From Primorskyibacter flagellatus (GTDB lineage Bacteria > Pseudomonadota > Alphaproteobacteria > Rhodobacterales > Rhodobacteraceae), in NCBI RefSeq assembly GCF_900176485.1, contig NZ_FWYD01000003.1, positions 248,001-312,000 on the forward strand: 64,000 nt of DNA, given 5' to 3'. Below, piece by piece: positions 8,607 to 17,325 of the stretch. A program made the position numbers and the translations under genes. Position 1 is the first letter of the stretch. Each line of letters opens with the position of its first letter. Below the pieces are notes generated by a model that saw only the letters and a program-made list of their open reading frames with translations, ran no database searches and had not been told where the DNA came from.

Positions 8607-9700
8607 CAGCTTTTCCTCCGGCGCAAGGACAGGAATATCCGCTCAAGCGGCATGCGCACCATATTGTCCAGCGCGCCGGTGAACAGGATCACGAGCGCCT
8701 GAATGACGACGATCAATTCGCGCGGGATAGTGGTCCAAAGTGCCAGTTCCGCCCCACCCTGATAGAGAAACCCGAACAGGATTGCGGCCAGAAAGACACC
8801 AAGCGGGTGGTTGCGCCCCATCAGCGCCACGGCAATCCCGATAAAGCCCGCACCCTCGATGGAGTTGAGGATCAGGCGTTCCGCCTCTCCCTGTGTGGTG
8901 TTGACAGACATAAGCCCCGCCAGCCCGCCGGAAATCAGCATCGCGATGACAACGGTGCGTACCGGGCTGATGCCGGCATAGCGCGCAGCGGGTTCAGAAT
9001 GGCCCAAGGCGCGGATCTCATAGCCTAGTCGCGTGCGCCAGATCAGCAACCAGACCAGCACACAGGCAATGACCGCCAGAAAGAAGGTCACATTTGCAGG
9101 CGCGCCGCGAAACATTGGCGCGGCTGCGGTCGAAAACATGTCCTGAAAGGTCGGCAGATGCGTGGCGTCGGGGAATTTTGCGGTGGCCGGGTCCATCGCG
9201 CCCACGGGCCGCAGCACATTGACCAGCACATAGTTCAGCAATGCTGCGGCGATGAAGTTGAACATGATCGTGGTGATCACGATATGGCTGCCGCGTTTGG
9301 CTTGCAGATAGGCCGGGATCAAGGCCCATGCAGCCCCGAACAGGGAGGCGCCCACGGCCGATCCCAGCAGCGCCAGCGACCAGTGCGGCCAAGGGATATA
9401 AAGGCAGACCAGCGCCACCCCAAGCCCGCCGATCATCGCCTGACCCTCGCCGCCGATGTTGAACATCCGCGCGTGAAAGGCCACGGCAACCGCCAGCCCG
9501 GTGAAGATGAAATTCGTGGCGTAATAGAGCGTATAGCCCCAGCCCGCTGACCGCATCAGCGCGCCCTCGACCATCAGTTTGAACGCGGCCACGGGGCTTT
9601 CGCCGATCCCGATGATGACCAGCGCCGACAGGAAGGCCGCCAGCAACAGCGAAATCAGGGGCACGAGGATCGCATCGGCCCAGCCTGGCATCCTATCCAT
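8606..9700 (-). CDS. Nucleoside-type ABC transporter permease (NupP-like)
   Basis: A 364-residue BPD_transp_2 permease with multiple membrane spans and the coupling loop RALGHSEPAARYAGISP. I chose the ATG at 9700 (MDRMPGWADAILVPL), which gives a normal N-terminus; in-frame ATG at 9724 and TTG at 9727 are alternatives with weaker ribosome sites. It lies between the ATPase and the second permease, all on the minus strand with short gaps, and forms the heterodimeric channel with NupQ-like. Confidence 0.87.
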   Translation of the reverse strand: MDRMPGWADAILVPLISLLLAAFLSALVIIGIGESPVAAFKLMVEGALMRSAGWGYTLYYATNFIFTGLAVAVAFHARMFNIGGEGQAMIGGLGVALVCLYIPWPHWSLALLGSAVGASLFGAAWALIPAYLQAKRGSHIVITTIMFNFIAAALLNYVLVNVLRPVGAMDPATAKFPDATHLPTFQDMFSTAAAPMFRGAPANVTFFLAVIACVLVWLLIWRTRLGYEIRALGHSEPAARYAGISPVRTVVIAMLISGGLAGLMSVNTTQGEAERLILNSIEGAGFIGIAVALMGRNHPLGVFLAAILFGFLYQGGAELALWTTIPRELIVVIQALVILFTGALDNMVRMPLERIFLSLRRRKS

Positions 9701-9738
9701 GCGCGCCACCGTCCAGCCCGGCATCAAATGTCGTGCGT

Positions 9739-11439
9739 TCAGCCATTCTTTCTGGCCTCCCGAGCCTCTTTTTCGTGTAACTTTTCGTCCACCGCTTCGA
9801 TCAACGATTTGCTTGGATCGACTGGTTCTGCGCTTGCGGCATCGGAGATCGTCCAGCCTTGCATGGCCTCTGTATCGGTGCCGCCCAGACCGGCCATAAG
9901 ACAGCCCAGGCCGACTTGATTGGCGGTTTCCGCGGGGCCGTAGCCCATGATCTCGCCGTCGAACATCACAACGATGCGGTCCGACAAGGACAGGATTTCG
10001 TCCAGCTCGACCGAGACCAGAAGCACGGCCTTGCCCTGATCGCGCAGTGCCACGATCTGTTGGTGGATAAACTCGATCGCGCCAATGTCCACACCGCGCG
10101 TTGGCTGCCCGACCAGCAGCAGATCCGGGTCACGCTCGATCTCGCGGGCCACGACGATCTTTTGCTGGTTCCCGCCCGAGAAATTCTTGGCGGTCAGATG
10201 CGCGTTGGGGGGGCGGACATCGAATTTCTCGATCTTGCGCTCCGTATCCTCGATCATCGCGCGGTGGTTCATCAGCAGGCCGGATTGGTATTTCGGATCG
10301 CGGTGATAGCCGAAGGCCGCGTTTTCCCAGGCAAAGTAGTTCATGATAAGGCCTTCGCGCTGGCGGTCCTCTGGCACATGGGCGATACCCCGTGCGCGGC
10401 GCGACTGGCCGTCGGAATGCTTGCCTGTCAGGTCAAGCGGCTGGCCGTTCAGTGTGATCTGACCCGTCCCGTCAGCATAGCCGCCCAGCACTTCGAGCAG
10501 CTCTGACTGACCATTGCCCGACACGCCGGCAATGCCGACGATCTCTCCGGCATGGACGTCAAGGTCGATGCCTTTCAACCGGACAATGCCCTTGTCGTCT
10601 TTCACGCGCAGGTCGCGGACCTCCAGCACGTTCTTGCCGGGTGTGGCGGCTGTCTTGTCGACCCGCAGCAGCACCTTGCGGCCGACCATCAGCTCTGCCA
10701 GTTCGGCGGGATCGGTCTCGGCGGTTTTGACCGTGGCCGTCATCTCGCCGCGTCGCATGACGCTGACCGTGTCGGTGATCTCCATGATCTCGCGCAGTTT
10801 ATGGGTGATCAGGATGATCGTCTTGCCCTCGCGGCGCAGGTTGTCGAGGATACGAAACAGGTGGTCGGCCTCGGCCGGGGTCAGCACGCCCGTGGGCTCG
10901 TCCAGAATGAGAATATCGGCCTGACGGTACAGGGATTTGAGGATTTCGACCCGCTGTTGATGCCCGACGCTCAGGTTCTGGATCAGCGCGTCCGGATCGA
11001 CGTTCAACTCATATTCTGCGGCCAGTTGTTTCAGCACGCCGCGCGCTTTGGCAAGGCTGGGACGCAGCAAGGGGCCGTCCTCGGCACCCAGGATGACATT
11101 CTCAAGAACGCTGAAATTCTCGACCAGTTTGAAATGCTGGAAGACCATGCCGATGCCCGCCGAAATAGCGGCCTGGCTATCGGGGATCTCGGTCTTGCGA
11201 CCGTGGATGAATACCTCGCCCGCATCGGCCTTGTAAAAGCCGTAGAGGATCGACATCAGCGTGGATTTGCCAGCGCCGTTTTCGCCGATGATGCCGTGGA
11301 TGGTGCCCGGCATCACGCGGATCGCAATATCCTTGTTGGCCTGCACCGGACCAAAGGCTTTGGAGATGCCTTTAAGCTCGATCGCCGGCGCGGTGGAAGC
11401 GGCCTGATCCGGCCGCCCCCCTGTTGTCACGTCCACCAC
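9739..11439 (-). CDS. Nucleoside ABC transporter ATP-binding protein (tandem ATPase, NupO-like)
   Basis: A 566-residue protein with two ABC domains. The first has Walker A GENGAGKST (52-60), signature LSVGHQQR and Walker B ILILDEPT; the second has a degenerate Walker A (GVSGNGQSELLEV) and signature SGGNQQK, as in sugar and BMP-type importers where one site is impaired. The start is one of three GTG codons (11439, 11436 or 11430); 11439 is used here and 11430 would place GGTGG as a ribosome site. Five bases separate it from the BMP gene stop. Energises the two downstream permeases. Confidence 0.9.
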   Translation of the reverse strand: MVDVTTGGRPDQAASTAPAIELKGISKAFGPVQANKDIAIRVMPGTIHGIIGENGAGKSTLMSILYGFYKADAGEVFIHGRKTEIPDSQAAISAGIGMVFQHFKLVENFSVLENVILGAEDGPLLRPSLAKARGVLKQLAAEYELNVDPDALIQNLSVGHQQRVEILKSLYRQADILILDEPTGVLTPAEADHLFRILDNLRREGKTIILITHKLREIMEITDTVSVMRRGEMTATVKTAETDPAELAELMVGRKVLLRVDKTAATPGKNVLEVRDLRVKDDKGIVRLKGIDLDVHAGEIVGIAGVSGNGQSELLEVLGGYADGTGQITLNGQPLDLTGKHSDGQSRRARGIAHVPEDRQREGLIMNYFAWENAAFGYHRDPKYQSGLLMNHRAMIEDTERKIEKFDVRPPNAHLTAKNFSGGNQQKIVVAREIERDPDLLLVGQPTRGVDIGAIEFIHQQIVALRDQGKAVLLVSVELDEILSLSDRIVVMFDGEIMGYGPAETANQVGLGCLMAGLGGTDTEAMQGWTISDAASAEPVDPSKSLIEAVDEKLHEKEAREARKNG

Positions 11440-11444
11440 CGGGC

Positions 11445-12434
11445 TTACTCGACCGGGCAGGCGTTGTCCGACATGTAGTCGTGAACCATCAACTCGCCCG
11501 AGCCGATCTTGGCTGCGGCGTCGTCCACGGCAGCCTGCATATCGGCGCTGACCAGATCTGCGTTGAATTCATCCATCGCATATCCGACACCTTCATTGCC
11601 GACGCCCATGACGTAAATGCCGGTTTCGATGTCTGTGCCCGCTTCCATCGCGTCATAGACCGCGTTGTCGACACGTTTTGTCATGGATGTCAGGATCTTG
11701 CCGGGATGCATGTAATTCTGGTTGCTGTCGACGCCGATGGACAGGATGCCTTCGTCCGCCGCTGTCTGTAGCACACCAACGCCGGTGCCGCCTGCGGCCG
11801 CATAGATCACATCCGCGCCCTGGCTGATCTGCGATTTGGTCAGTTCGGACCCTTTGACCGGGTCGTTCCACGCCGCAGGGGTGGTGCCGGTCATGTTCTG
11901 GATAACCGTTGCCTCTGGCTTCACGGCTTTTACACCCTGCACATAGCCGCAGGCGAATTTGCGGATCAGCGGAATGTCCATGCCGCCGATAAAGCCGACA
12001 GTGTCCGATTCCGATGCCATCGCGGCCATCATGCCGACAAGGTAGCTGCCTTCATGTTCGTTGAACACGACAGAGCGCACGTTGGGCGCATCCACAACCA
12101 TGTCGATGATCGCGAATTTGGTGTCGGGGTAGTCGGGCGCAACCTCGCCCAGCACGTTGCCAAAGGCAAAGCCGGTCATGATGATCGGATCATTGCCATT
12201 TTCGGCAAAGCGGCGCAGGGCTTGTTCACGCTGCGCTTCGGACTGAAGCTCGATTTCGCGGAAGGTTCCGCCGGTTTCGTCTGCCCAGCGTTTCGCGCCG
12301 CTAAAGGCTGCTTCGTTGAAGGATTTGTCGAATTTCCCGCCAAGGTCGAAGATCAGCGCGGGCTCTGCCGCGGCGGCACCGGCGCTGAGGGACAGCACGG
12401 CGGCTGTGGCAAGGAATTTGTGCATAAGGGTCAT
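11445..12434 (-). CDS. BMP-family ABC transporter substrate-binding protein
   Basis: A 329-residue periplasmic protein starting MTLMHKFLATAAVLSLSAGAAAAEP, a typical signal peptide cut after AAA; there is no lipobox Cys, so unlike PnrA/NupN it is probably soluble. LIFDLGGKFDKSFNEAAFSG is the Bmp-domain N-terminal motif, and IGGMDIPLIRKF and YAAAGGTGVGV line the ligand cleft. The start at 12434 has a GGGAG site. First gene of the operon BMP-ATPase-permease-permease. Known family ligands are purine nucleosides or basic membrane-protein ligands; which one applies here is unknown. Confidence 0.9.
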   Translation of the reverse strand: MTLMHKFLATAAVLSLSAGAAAAEPALIFDLGGKFDKSFNEAAFSGAKRWADETGGTFREIELQSEAQREQALRRFAENGNDPIIMTGFAFGNVLGEVAPDYPDTKFAIIDMVVDAPNVRSVVFNEHEGSYLVGMMAAMASESDTVGFIGGMDIPLIRKFACGYVQGVKAVKPEATVIQNMTGTTPAAWNDPVKGSELTKSQISQGADVIYAAAGGTGVGVLQTAADEGILSIGVDSNQNYMHPGKILTSMTKRVDNAVYDAMEAGTDIETGIYVMGVGNEGVGYAMDEFNADLVSADMQAAVDDAAAKIGSGELMVHDYMSDNACPVE

Positions 12435-12514
12435 GGATCGCTCCCAGGTGTTGGTCATGCGGGGGCCACGCATGGCCGCACCGTCAATTCTCGGATCGTG
12501 TCCGATCAGCCGCA

Positions 12515-12543
12515 ATTAAGGATGGGCAGGCCGACAGGGTCAA
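12515..12543 (-). promoter_or_regulatory. Predicted sigma-70-type promoter of the BMP operon
   Basis: On the minus strand TTGACC (12543-12538) is followed after 17 bases by CTTAAT (12520-12515), about 80 bases before the BMP start codon. Five of six and four of six matches to the -35 and -10 consensus. No other candidate stands out in this gap. Confidence 0.4.
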
Positions 12544-12587
12544 CTCATTTTTCGCTTAGATGCCGTCACGTTGGCACCGTAGGTGAA

Positions 12588-13022
12588 TTAATCCAAGGTA
12601 AGCGCCTTCGACATAACCAACGCATCGATGGCGGGGCCGTCCGCTTGGCGGTAATACCCGCCGCGCTTGCCGATCCCCTTGTAGCCAAGCGCAGCGTAGA
12701 AGGCGCGGGCCGGGGCGTTTGTTTCCGCCACTTCCAGAAAGCAGGTGACCGCACCGCGCGTGCGGGCTGTCGTCTCGAACCGGTTCATCAGTGTGCGGGC
12801 GATACCGTGGCGCTGGTGGTCGGGATTCACTGCAAGCGCCAACAGTTCAGCCTCGTCCAGCACGACGCGACCAAGGGCAAAACCCTGCGGATCAGTGACG
12901 CAAAGCGCATGCGCCGAGGCAATCATCTCGGCCAGGGCCAGTGCGGACCAGGGCGGCATATGTTGGTAGGCGCGGGCCTGAAGGGCGGCCATGTCGTCCG
13001 GCGACATCACCGCGATGGTCAT
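12588..13022 (-). CDS. rimI: Ribosomal-protein-alanine N-acetyltransferase
   Basis: A 144-residue GNAT acetyltransferase. LALAVNPDHQRHGIARTLM (about 67-85) contains the acetyl-CoA pyrophosphate loop QRHGIA, and ETNAPARAFYAALGYKGIGKRGGYY is the RimI-type C-terminal region. It probably acetylates the N-terminal alanine of ribosomal protein S18. The ATG at 13022 overlaps the tsaB stop (ATGA); the rimI-tsaB pair is a common bacterial arrangement and decides both start and name. Confidence 0.85.
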   Translation of the reverse strand: MTIAVMSPDDMAALQARAYQHMPPWSALALAEMIASAHALCVTDPQGFALGRVVLDEAELLALAVNPDHQRHGIARTLMNRFETTARTRGAVTCFLEVAETNAPARAFYAALGYKGIGKRGGYYRQADGPAIDALVMSKALTLD

Positions 13023-13702
13023 GGCAGAATGACCGGCGGCGCATCGCGCGGCGGTGCGGCATCGGCGCTGCGGACATAAAGCGGCGCGGGCTGCGGCAAT
13101 GTGCCGGGCGCTGCCAAGCGGTCCTGTGCGACGCGGGTCAAGGTTTCGGGCAGTGTGGTGATGGTCGCAACGGTGGCGGGCAAAGCAGCACCGGCAAGCG
13201 CATTGGCGATCTGTGTGGCCTGCGCGCCGATCACCTGACAACCCGAAGGAAGCAGCAGATCGGCTGGCGGGTTGCTGGGGTCAATCTGGCGGGGTGGTTC
13301 TGAGGCGCGCCCGCCTGTGAAGAGTTGAACATAGACCGACCCGCGCGGGGCGGGCAGGGAAACAAGCTGGTGCTCTGCCGGTTCGGCCTCGGCCGCGAGC
13401 AGTTCGAATGCCGAAATGCCAACTGCCGGGATGCCTAGTGCCAGCGCAAGGCCGCGTGCGGCAGAGACGGAAATGCGGATGCCGGTAAAATTGCCGGGCC
13501 CAATGCCAACCGCGAGGGCATCGAGGTCGCACCATCCCAAACCTTCTGCGGTCAGCATGTACTCCAGCAGCGGCATCAGCCGTTCGGCCTGTCCCCGGGT
13601 CATGCCTTCGGTTCGGCTGAGCAGGATATTGTCGCCGTGTCGCAACGCGGCCGCGCAATGCGCGACCGACGTGTCAAAGCCGAGGATCAGCGGGACGTTC
13701 AT
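13019..13702 (-). CDS. tsaB: tRNA threonylcarbamoyladenosine biosynthesis protein TsaB
   Basis: A 227-residue ASKHA-fold protein with ILGFDTSVAHCAAAL at the N-terminus and GIGPGNFTGIRISVSAARGLA in the middle, both TsaB hallmarks. It is the scaffold that partners TsaD and TsaE to make t6A37 in ANN-decoding tRNAs. ATG at 13702 is chosen because the sequence upstream does not resemble the family. Its stop overlaps the rimI start. Confidence 0.88.
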   Translation of the reverse strand: MNVPLILGFDTSVAHCAAALRHGDNILLSRTEGMTRGQAERLMPLLEYMLTAEGLGWCDLDALAVGIGPGNFTGIRISVSAARGLALALGIPAVGISAFELLAAEAEPAEHQLVSLPAPRGSVYVQLFTGGRASEPPRQIDPSNPPADLLLPSGCQVIGAQATQIANALAGAALPATVATITTLPETLTRVAQDRLAAPGTLPQPAPLYVRSADAAPPRDAPPVILP

Positions 13703-13722
13703 GATGTGCGTGCCGTTGGCGG

Positions 13723-14286
13723 TCAGACCGCGACGGGGCGCACTTCTGTGACTTCGGGGATATAATGGCGCAGGAGGTTCTCGATCCCCATCTTCAGCGT
13801 CAGCGTGGACGACGGGCAACCCGCGCAGGCACCTTGCATATGCAGGTAGACAACGCCGCGATCAAAGCCGTGGAAGGTGATGTCGCCACCATCCTGGGCC
13901 ACGGCAGGCCGTACACGGCTGTCCAGCAACTCTTTGATCTGACCGACGATTTCGGAATCTTCGCCGCTGTGTTCGGCATGGCCGGAGGACGCCTGCACAT
14001 CACCGGCCATCACCGGCTGACCGGATTGGAAATGTTCCATGATCGCACCCAGCAGGGCTGGTTTCACATGGTCCCATTCGGTGTCGTCACCCTTTGTCAC
14101 GGTGATAAAATCGGTGCCGAAGAACACGCCTGTGACGCCGTTCACCGCAAAGATCCGCTGTGCCAGAGGCGAGGCAGAGGCACCATCCGCGTTCGGAAAA
14201 TCAGCTGTTCCGACCTCAAGCACGGTCTGGCCGGGCAGAAATTTCAACGTTGCGGGGTTCGGAGTGGATTCGGTTTGAATGAACAT
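13723..14286 (-). CDS. NifU family Fe-S scaffold protein (Nfu type)
   Basis: A 187-residue Nfu protein: N-terminal Nfu_N domain (MFIQTESTPNPATLKFLPGQ, about 1-90) and C-terminal NifU-like domain (about 110-185) with the cluster-binding CAGC (Cys154, Cys157). It carries and delivers a 4Fe-4S cluster to client apoproteins. The start Met at 14286 matches the usual MFIQTE N-terminus. It lies 20 bases upstream of tsaB in the same direction, so co-transcription is likely. Confidence 0.9.
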   Translation of the reverse strand: MFIQTESTPNPATLKFLPGQTVLEVGTADFPNADGASASPLAQRIFAVNGVTGVFFGTDFITVTKGDDTEWDHVKPALLGAIMEHFQSGQPVMAGDVQASSGHAEHSGEDSEIVGQIKELLDSRVRPAVAQDGGDITFHGFDRGVVYLHMQGACAGCPSSTLTLKMGIENLLRHYIPEVTEVRPVAV

Positions 14287-14410
14287 GGGACATGCACCTT
14301 TTTATGGCTTGTCATGGATATGCGCCCGGCGTCGCCCGGAGTCAAGGTTTGGAACGATTCTAAACCTGTTCCCGCGTTTCTGAACGGGGATAGACTGCGC
14401 GGGTGGTGAA

Positions 14411-14446
14411 GCGAGGGGCCAGCCCCTCGCGCTCCCCGGAGTATTT
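14411..14446 (+). terminator. Hairpin with trailing TATTTT, a Rhodobacterales-style 3'-end element
   Basis: GCGAGGGG (14411-14418), loop CCAG, CCCCTCGC (14423-14430), followed by GCTCCCCGGAGTATTTT. The stem is perfect. The hairpin plus CTCCCCGGAGTATTTT looks like an element that I recall as frequent at gene ends in this family. It lies between the convergently unhelpful pair usp and nifU (both minus strand), so its U tail points the wrong way for usp. Confidence 0.45.
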
Positions 14447-14471
14447 TGGCCAATGAGAATGGGAAGGGAGA

Positions 14472-14927
14472 TCAGGTGATCGCTTCGAGCCGTTCCTTGG
14501 ACAAATCGCCCGGCACGATGGTGATTGGAATCGGCAGGGTGCCGGAGTTTCGGGTCAGTTGGGTGACGAGCGGACCGGGGCCCTTGTTTCCGCTGCCGGC
14601 CCCTAGCACCAGGACGCCGATTTCAGGATCTTCGCTGATCTGCGCCATGATTTCGGTGACGGGCTCGCCTTCGCGAATCACCAGTTCCGGGTCGACATTC
14701 TGCTTGTCGCGCATCCATTTCGCAAAAACCTCGAAATGCGCCTCGATGCGTTCGCGGGCCTCTTCACGCATGATGTCGCCAACGCCGATCCAGTGATTGA
14801 ATTCATCCGGCGGGATCACCGACAGCACCGCGACGCCGCCGCCGGAATTGGAGGCGCGCATCGCGGCGAAACGCAGGGCATTCAGGCATTCGCGACTGTC
14901 ATCAAGGACGACGAGGAACTTGCGCAT
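14472..14927 (-). CDS. Universal stress protein (UspA family)
   Basis: A 151-residue UspA-fold protein: N-terminal FLVVLDDSRECLNALRFA with the Asp of the ATP-binding site, and a C-terminal GAGSGNKGPGPLVTQL region corresponding to the nucleotide-binding GxxGxxxxxxGS/T loop. Probably an ATP-binding stress-response protein of the cytosol. It is separated from nifU by 185 bases and from the upstream aminotransferase by 108 bases, so it may be monocistronic. Confidence 0.85.
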   Translation of the reverse strand: MRKFLVVLDDSRECLNALRFAAMRASNSGGGVAVLSVIPPDEFNHWIGVGDIMREEARERIEAHFEVFAKWMRDKQNVDPELVIREGEPVTEIMAQISEDPEIGVLVLGAGSGNKGPGPLVTQLTRNSGTLPIPITIVPGDLSKERLEAIT

Positions 14928-15035
14928 TTGTGGACTCCTGTGGTGCCGATCATGGCGGTTTCTGGAGCCATGTGCAATTCTTCGATTGCGGTGTTTTAGG
15001 CGCTGGGTGGCGGTCTGTTGCAGGTTTGTGGTGGT

Positions 15036-15902
15036 CTATTCCTGGTTCAAAGCGGCCCAGTCCCAATACAATTCGCGGACACGTCGGGTGACGGGACCGA
15101 CCTGATATTGACGCGCGTCGAAGGCGGTGACCGGCGTGATCTTGTTCATGTTGCCGGACAGGAAGATCTCGTCGGCGTCGTTGAAATCATCGAAGCTCAG
15201 CACGCATTCATGCACCTTCATGCCATCGGCGCGCATATTGGCAAGGTGGCGGGCGCGCGTGATTCCCGCAAGGAAGGTGCCATTGGCAACGGGAGTGAAA
15301 ACCTCGCCGTCGCGGGTCATGAAAACGTTGGATGTGGCGGTTTCGGCGACATTGCCGATCGCGTCTGCGACCAGAGCGTTGTTGAAGCCCTTGGTGCGGG
15401 CTTCGGCCAGCATGCGCGCATTGTTGGGGTAGAGGCAGCCGGCCTTGGCGTCGACCACCGCATCTTCCAGCACCGGGCGTCGAAATCGCGTGCGGGTCAG
15501 GGTGACAGAGGCTGTTTCTGGAGCCATGGGGATGGCTTCAAGGCAGATCGCAAAGCCGGTCTTGTCCGGTGTGGGAACAATGGCCGTGGCGTCGCCGTCG
15601 ATGCCCCAATACATCGGGCGGATATAGACGGCTTGATCCAGCGTGTAGGCGGCGAGCCCGTCGGCGATGATTTCGAGCATCTCATCGGTGGTCACGGTGG
15701 GTTGCAGCATCAGCGCCTTGGCCGAGCGGTTCACACGGGCACAATGGGCGCGCAGATCGGGGGTGCGGCCGTTCACCATGCGGGCACCGTCGAATACGCC
15801 CGAGCCAAGCCATGCACCGTGATCAGCGGCACGCATGATCATGGTGTCGCCGTCATGCCACTGCCCGTTGAAATAGGTGCGGATATCCGTGCCGGTTGCC
15901 AT
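15036..15902 (-). CDS. PLP class IV aminotransferase (branched-chain amino acid aminotransferase-like)
   Basis: A 288-residue fold-type IV PLP enzyme. DAKAGCLYPNNARMLAEA (about 151-168) holds the candidate Schiff-base Lys153, and GNVAETATSNVFM plus the glycine/threonine phosphate loop (FLAGITRARH) complete the site. Likely transfers the amino group between glutamate and branched-chain 2-oxo acids; D-amino acid transaminase or ADC lyase are related alternatives. ATG at 15902 is preceded by AAGGGC and gives the standard N-terminus; the frame upstream has no family similarity that I recognise. Confidence 0.82.
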   Translation of the reverse strand: MATGTDIRTYFNGQWHDGDTMIMRAADHGAWLGSGVFDGARMVNGRTPDLRAHCARVNRSAKALMLQPTVTTDEMLEIIADGLAAYTLDQAVYIRPMYWGIDGDATAIVPTPDKTGFAICLEAIPMAPETASVTLTRTRFRRPVLEDAVVDAKAGCLYPNNARMLAEARTKGFNNALVADAIGNVAETATSNVFMTRDGEVFTPVANGTFLAGITRARHLANMRADGMKVHECVLSFDDFNDADEIFLSGNMNKITPVTAFDARQYQVGPVTRRVRELYWDWAALNQE

Positions 15903-16108
15903 TTTGAATGCCCTTTGCTGTCTTGACCAGAACGTATGGTGTGCGTCGGCAGAGGTCCAGAGCGGATGCTCTTCGATCAGGCAGCGATCAAAGAGCATCC
16001 GGAGACAGGCAGCGGCGCGAGGGGGTGCGACCGCAGGTTGGGACATGCGCAAACTGTCACGGCGATGTGACGTTGGTATGACAGGCGAACAAGTGTGGCG
16101 GATGGGTC

Positions 16109-16136
16109 GAGGCCCCGGCTCGGGGGCCGGGGCGGG
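16109..16136 (+). repeat. REP-like palindrome, copy of the family also seen near 56.2 and 63.0 kb
   Basis: GCCCCGGC (16112-16119) and GCCGGGGC (16126-16133) make a perfect 8-bp hairpin. The 28 bases align with the copy at 56634-56660 (shared CCCGGCTC core and CCGGG-CGGG end) with one extra G. It lies in the 299-base gap between trpS and the aminotransferase, where no gene is visible, and could also serve as the trpS terminator although it lacks a T tract. Confidence 0.5.
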
Positions 16137-16201
16137 GTGCGTTTACCGCAATGTTTGGCGCTGGGCGGACGACAGTGCCGCAGGAGAGGCTGCGGGGCGC
16201 G

Positions 16202-17248
16202 TTAGCTACCGACCAGACCGACGATCTCGTAGGTCTGCTTGATGACAGGCGTTGCGATTTCCCGGGCGCGGGCGGCGCCCCGGCCAAGAATGGCGTCAAT
16301 TTCGTCGGTGTGCTGCATCAGGTGTGCCATCTCCGTCGAGATCGGGGCCAGACGATCTACCGCGAGTTCGGATAGCTTCGGTTTGAAGGCCGAGAATTGT
16401 TGCCCGCCAAACTCGTGCAGCACGGCGTCCACCGTCGAATCCGACAGGGCTGCGTAGATGTTGACGAGGTTGCGCGCCTCTGGCCGCCCTTCCAGCCCCT
16501 TCGCGTCTGAGGGGAGCGCGTCGGGATCGGTCTTGGCCTTGCGGATCTTCGCCGCGATCGTGTCGGCATCGTCGGTCATGTTGATCCGGCTGGCATCGGA
16601 CGGATCAGATTTCGACATTTTCTTGGACCCGTCGCGCAGAGACATGACGCGGGTCGCGGCACCCTCGATCACCGGTTCCGGCATCGGGAAGAAATCGGTG
16701 CCGTAGTCGTGGTTGAACTTGGCGGCGATGTCGCGGGTCAGCTCGACATGCTGTTTCTGGTCCTCGCCCACCGGCACATGCGTCGCGTGGTAGACCAGAA
16801 TGTCGGCCGCCATCAGCGCCGGATAGGCATACAGCCCCAGACTGGCCTTTTCGGCATTCTTGCCGGCCTTGTCCTTGAACTGGGTCATGCGGTTCATCCA
16901 ACCAAGTCGTGCGACGCAATTGAAGATCCAGGCCAGTTGGGCATGCTCGGGCACCTGGCTTTGGTTGAACAGGATGGATTTTTCCGGATCAATGCCGCTG
17001 GCGATAAAGCCCGCCGCCAGTTCGCGCGTGGCATTGCGCAGATCCGCAGGGTCTTGCCAGACGGTGATCGCGTGCAGGTCCACCATGCAGTAGATCGATT
17101 GAACACCACGCTCCTGCGCATCGGCAAAGCGCTTTAGCGCGCCAAGGTAATTGCCTAGGTGCAATTGCCCGGAAGGCTGGATGCCCGAAAACACACGCGG
17201 CGTGAAACCCGCATTGGCGGCGGGAGGAGTTTGGACCCCCTCGGTCAT
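16202..17248 (-). CDS. trpS: Tryptophan--tRNA ligase
   Basis: A 348-residue class I aminoacyl-tRNA synthetase. [18 protein letters not shown] (about 21-38) contains the HIGH-like signature and KMSKS lies at about 209-213; MVDLHAIT and [22 protein letters not shown] are TrpRS-specific. Charges tRNA-Trp in the cytosol. Length is normal for bacterial TrpRS. The ATG at 17248 opens a short divergent gap (77 bases) shared with the rhomboid-fold gene. Confidence 0.96.
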   Translation of the reverse strand: MTEGVQTPPAANAGFTPRVFSGIQPSGQLHLGNYLGALKRFADAQERGVQSIYCMVDLHAITVWQDPADLRNATRELAAGFIASGIDPEKSILFNQSQVPEHAQLAWIFNCVARLGWMNRMTQFKDKAGKNAEKASLGLYAYPALMAADILVYHATHVPVGEDQKQHVELTRDIAAKFNHDYGTDFFPMPEPVIEGAATRVMSLRDGSKKMSKSDPSDASRINMTDDADTIAAKIRKAKTDPDALPSDAKGLEGRPEARNLVNIYAALSDSTVDAVLHEFGGQQFSAFKPKLSELAVDRLAPISTEMAHLMQHTDEIDAILGRGAARAREIATPVIKQTYEIVGLVGS

Positions 17249-17325
17249 GGCAATTCTCCGTCTGGATTAATTTGTCCGGCTGGCTTACCCACGGGGCCAA
17301 GTCCCGTCAAGCAAAGGTCAAAGCG

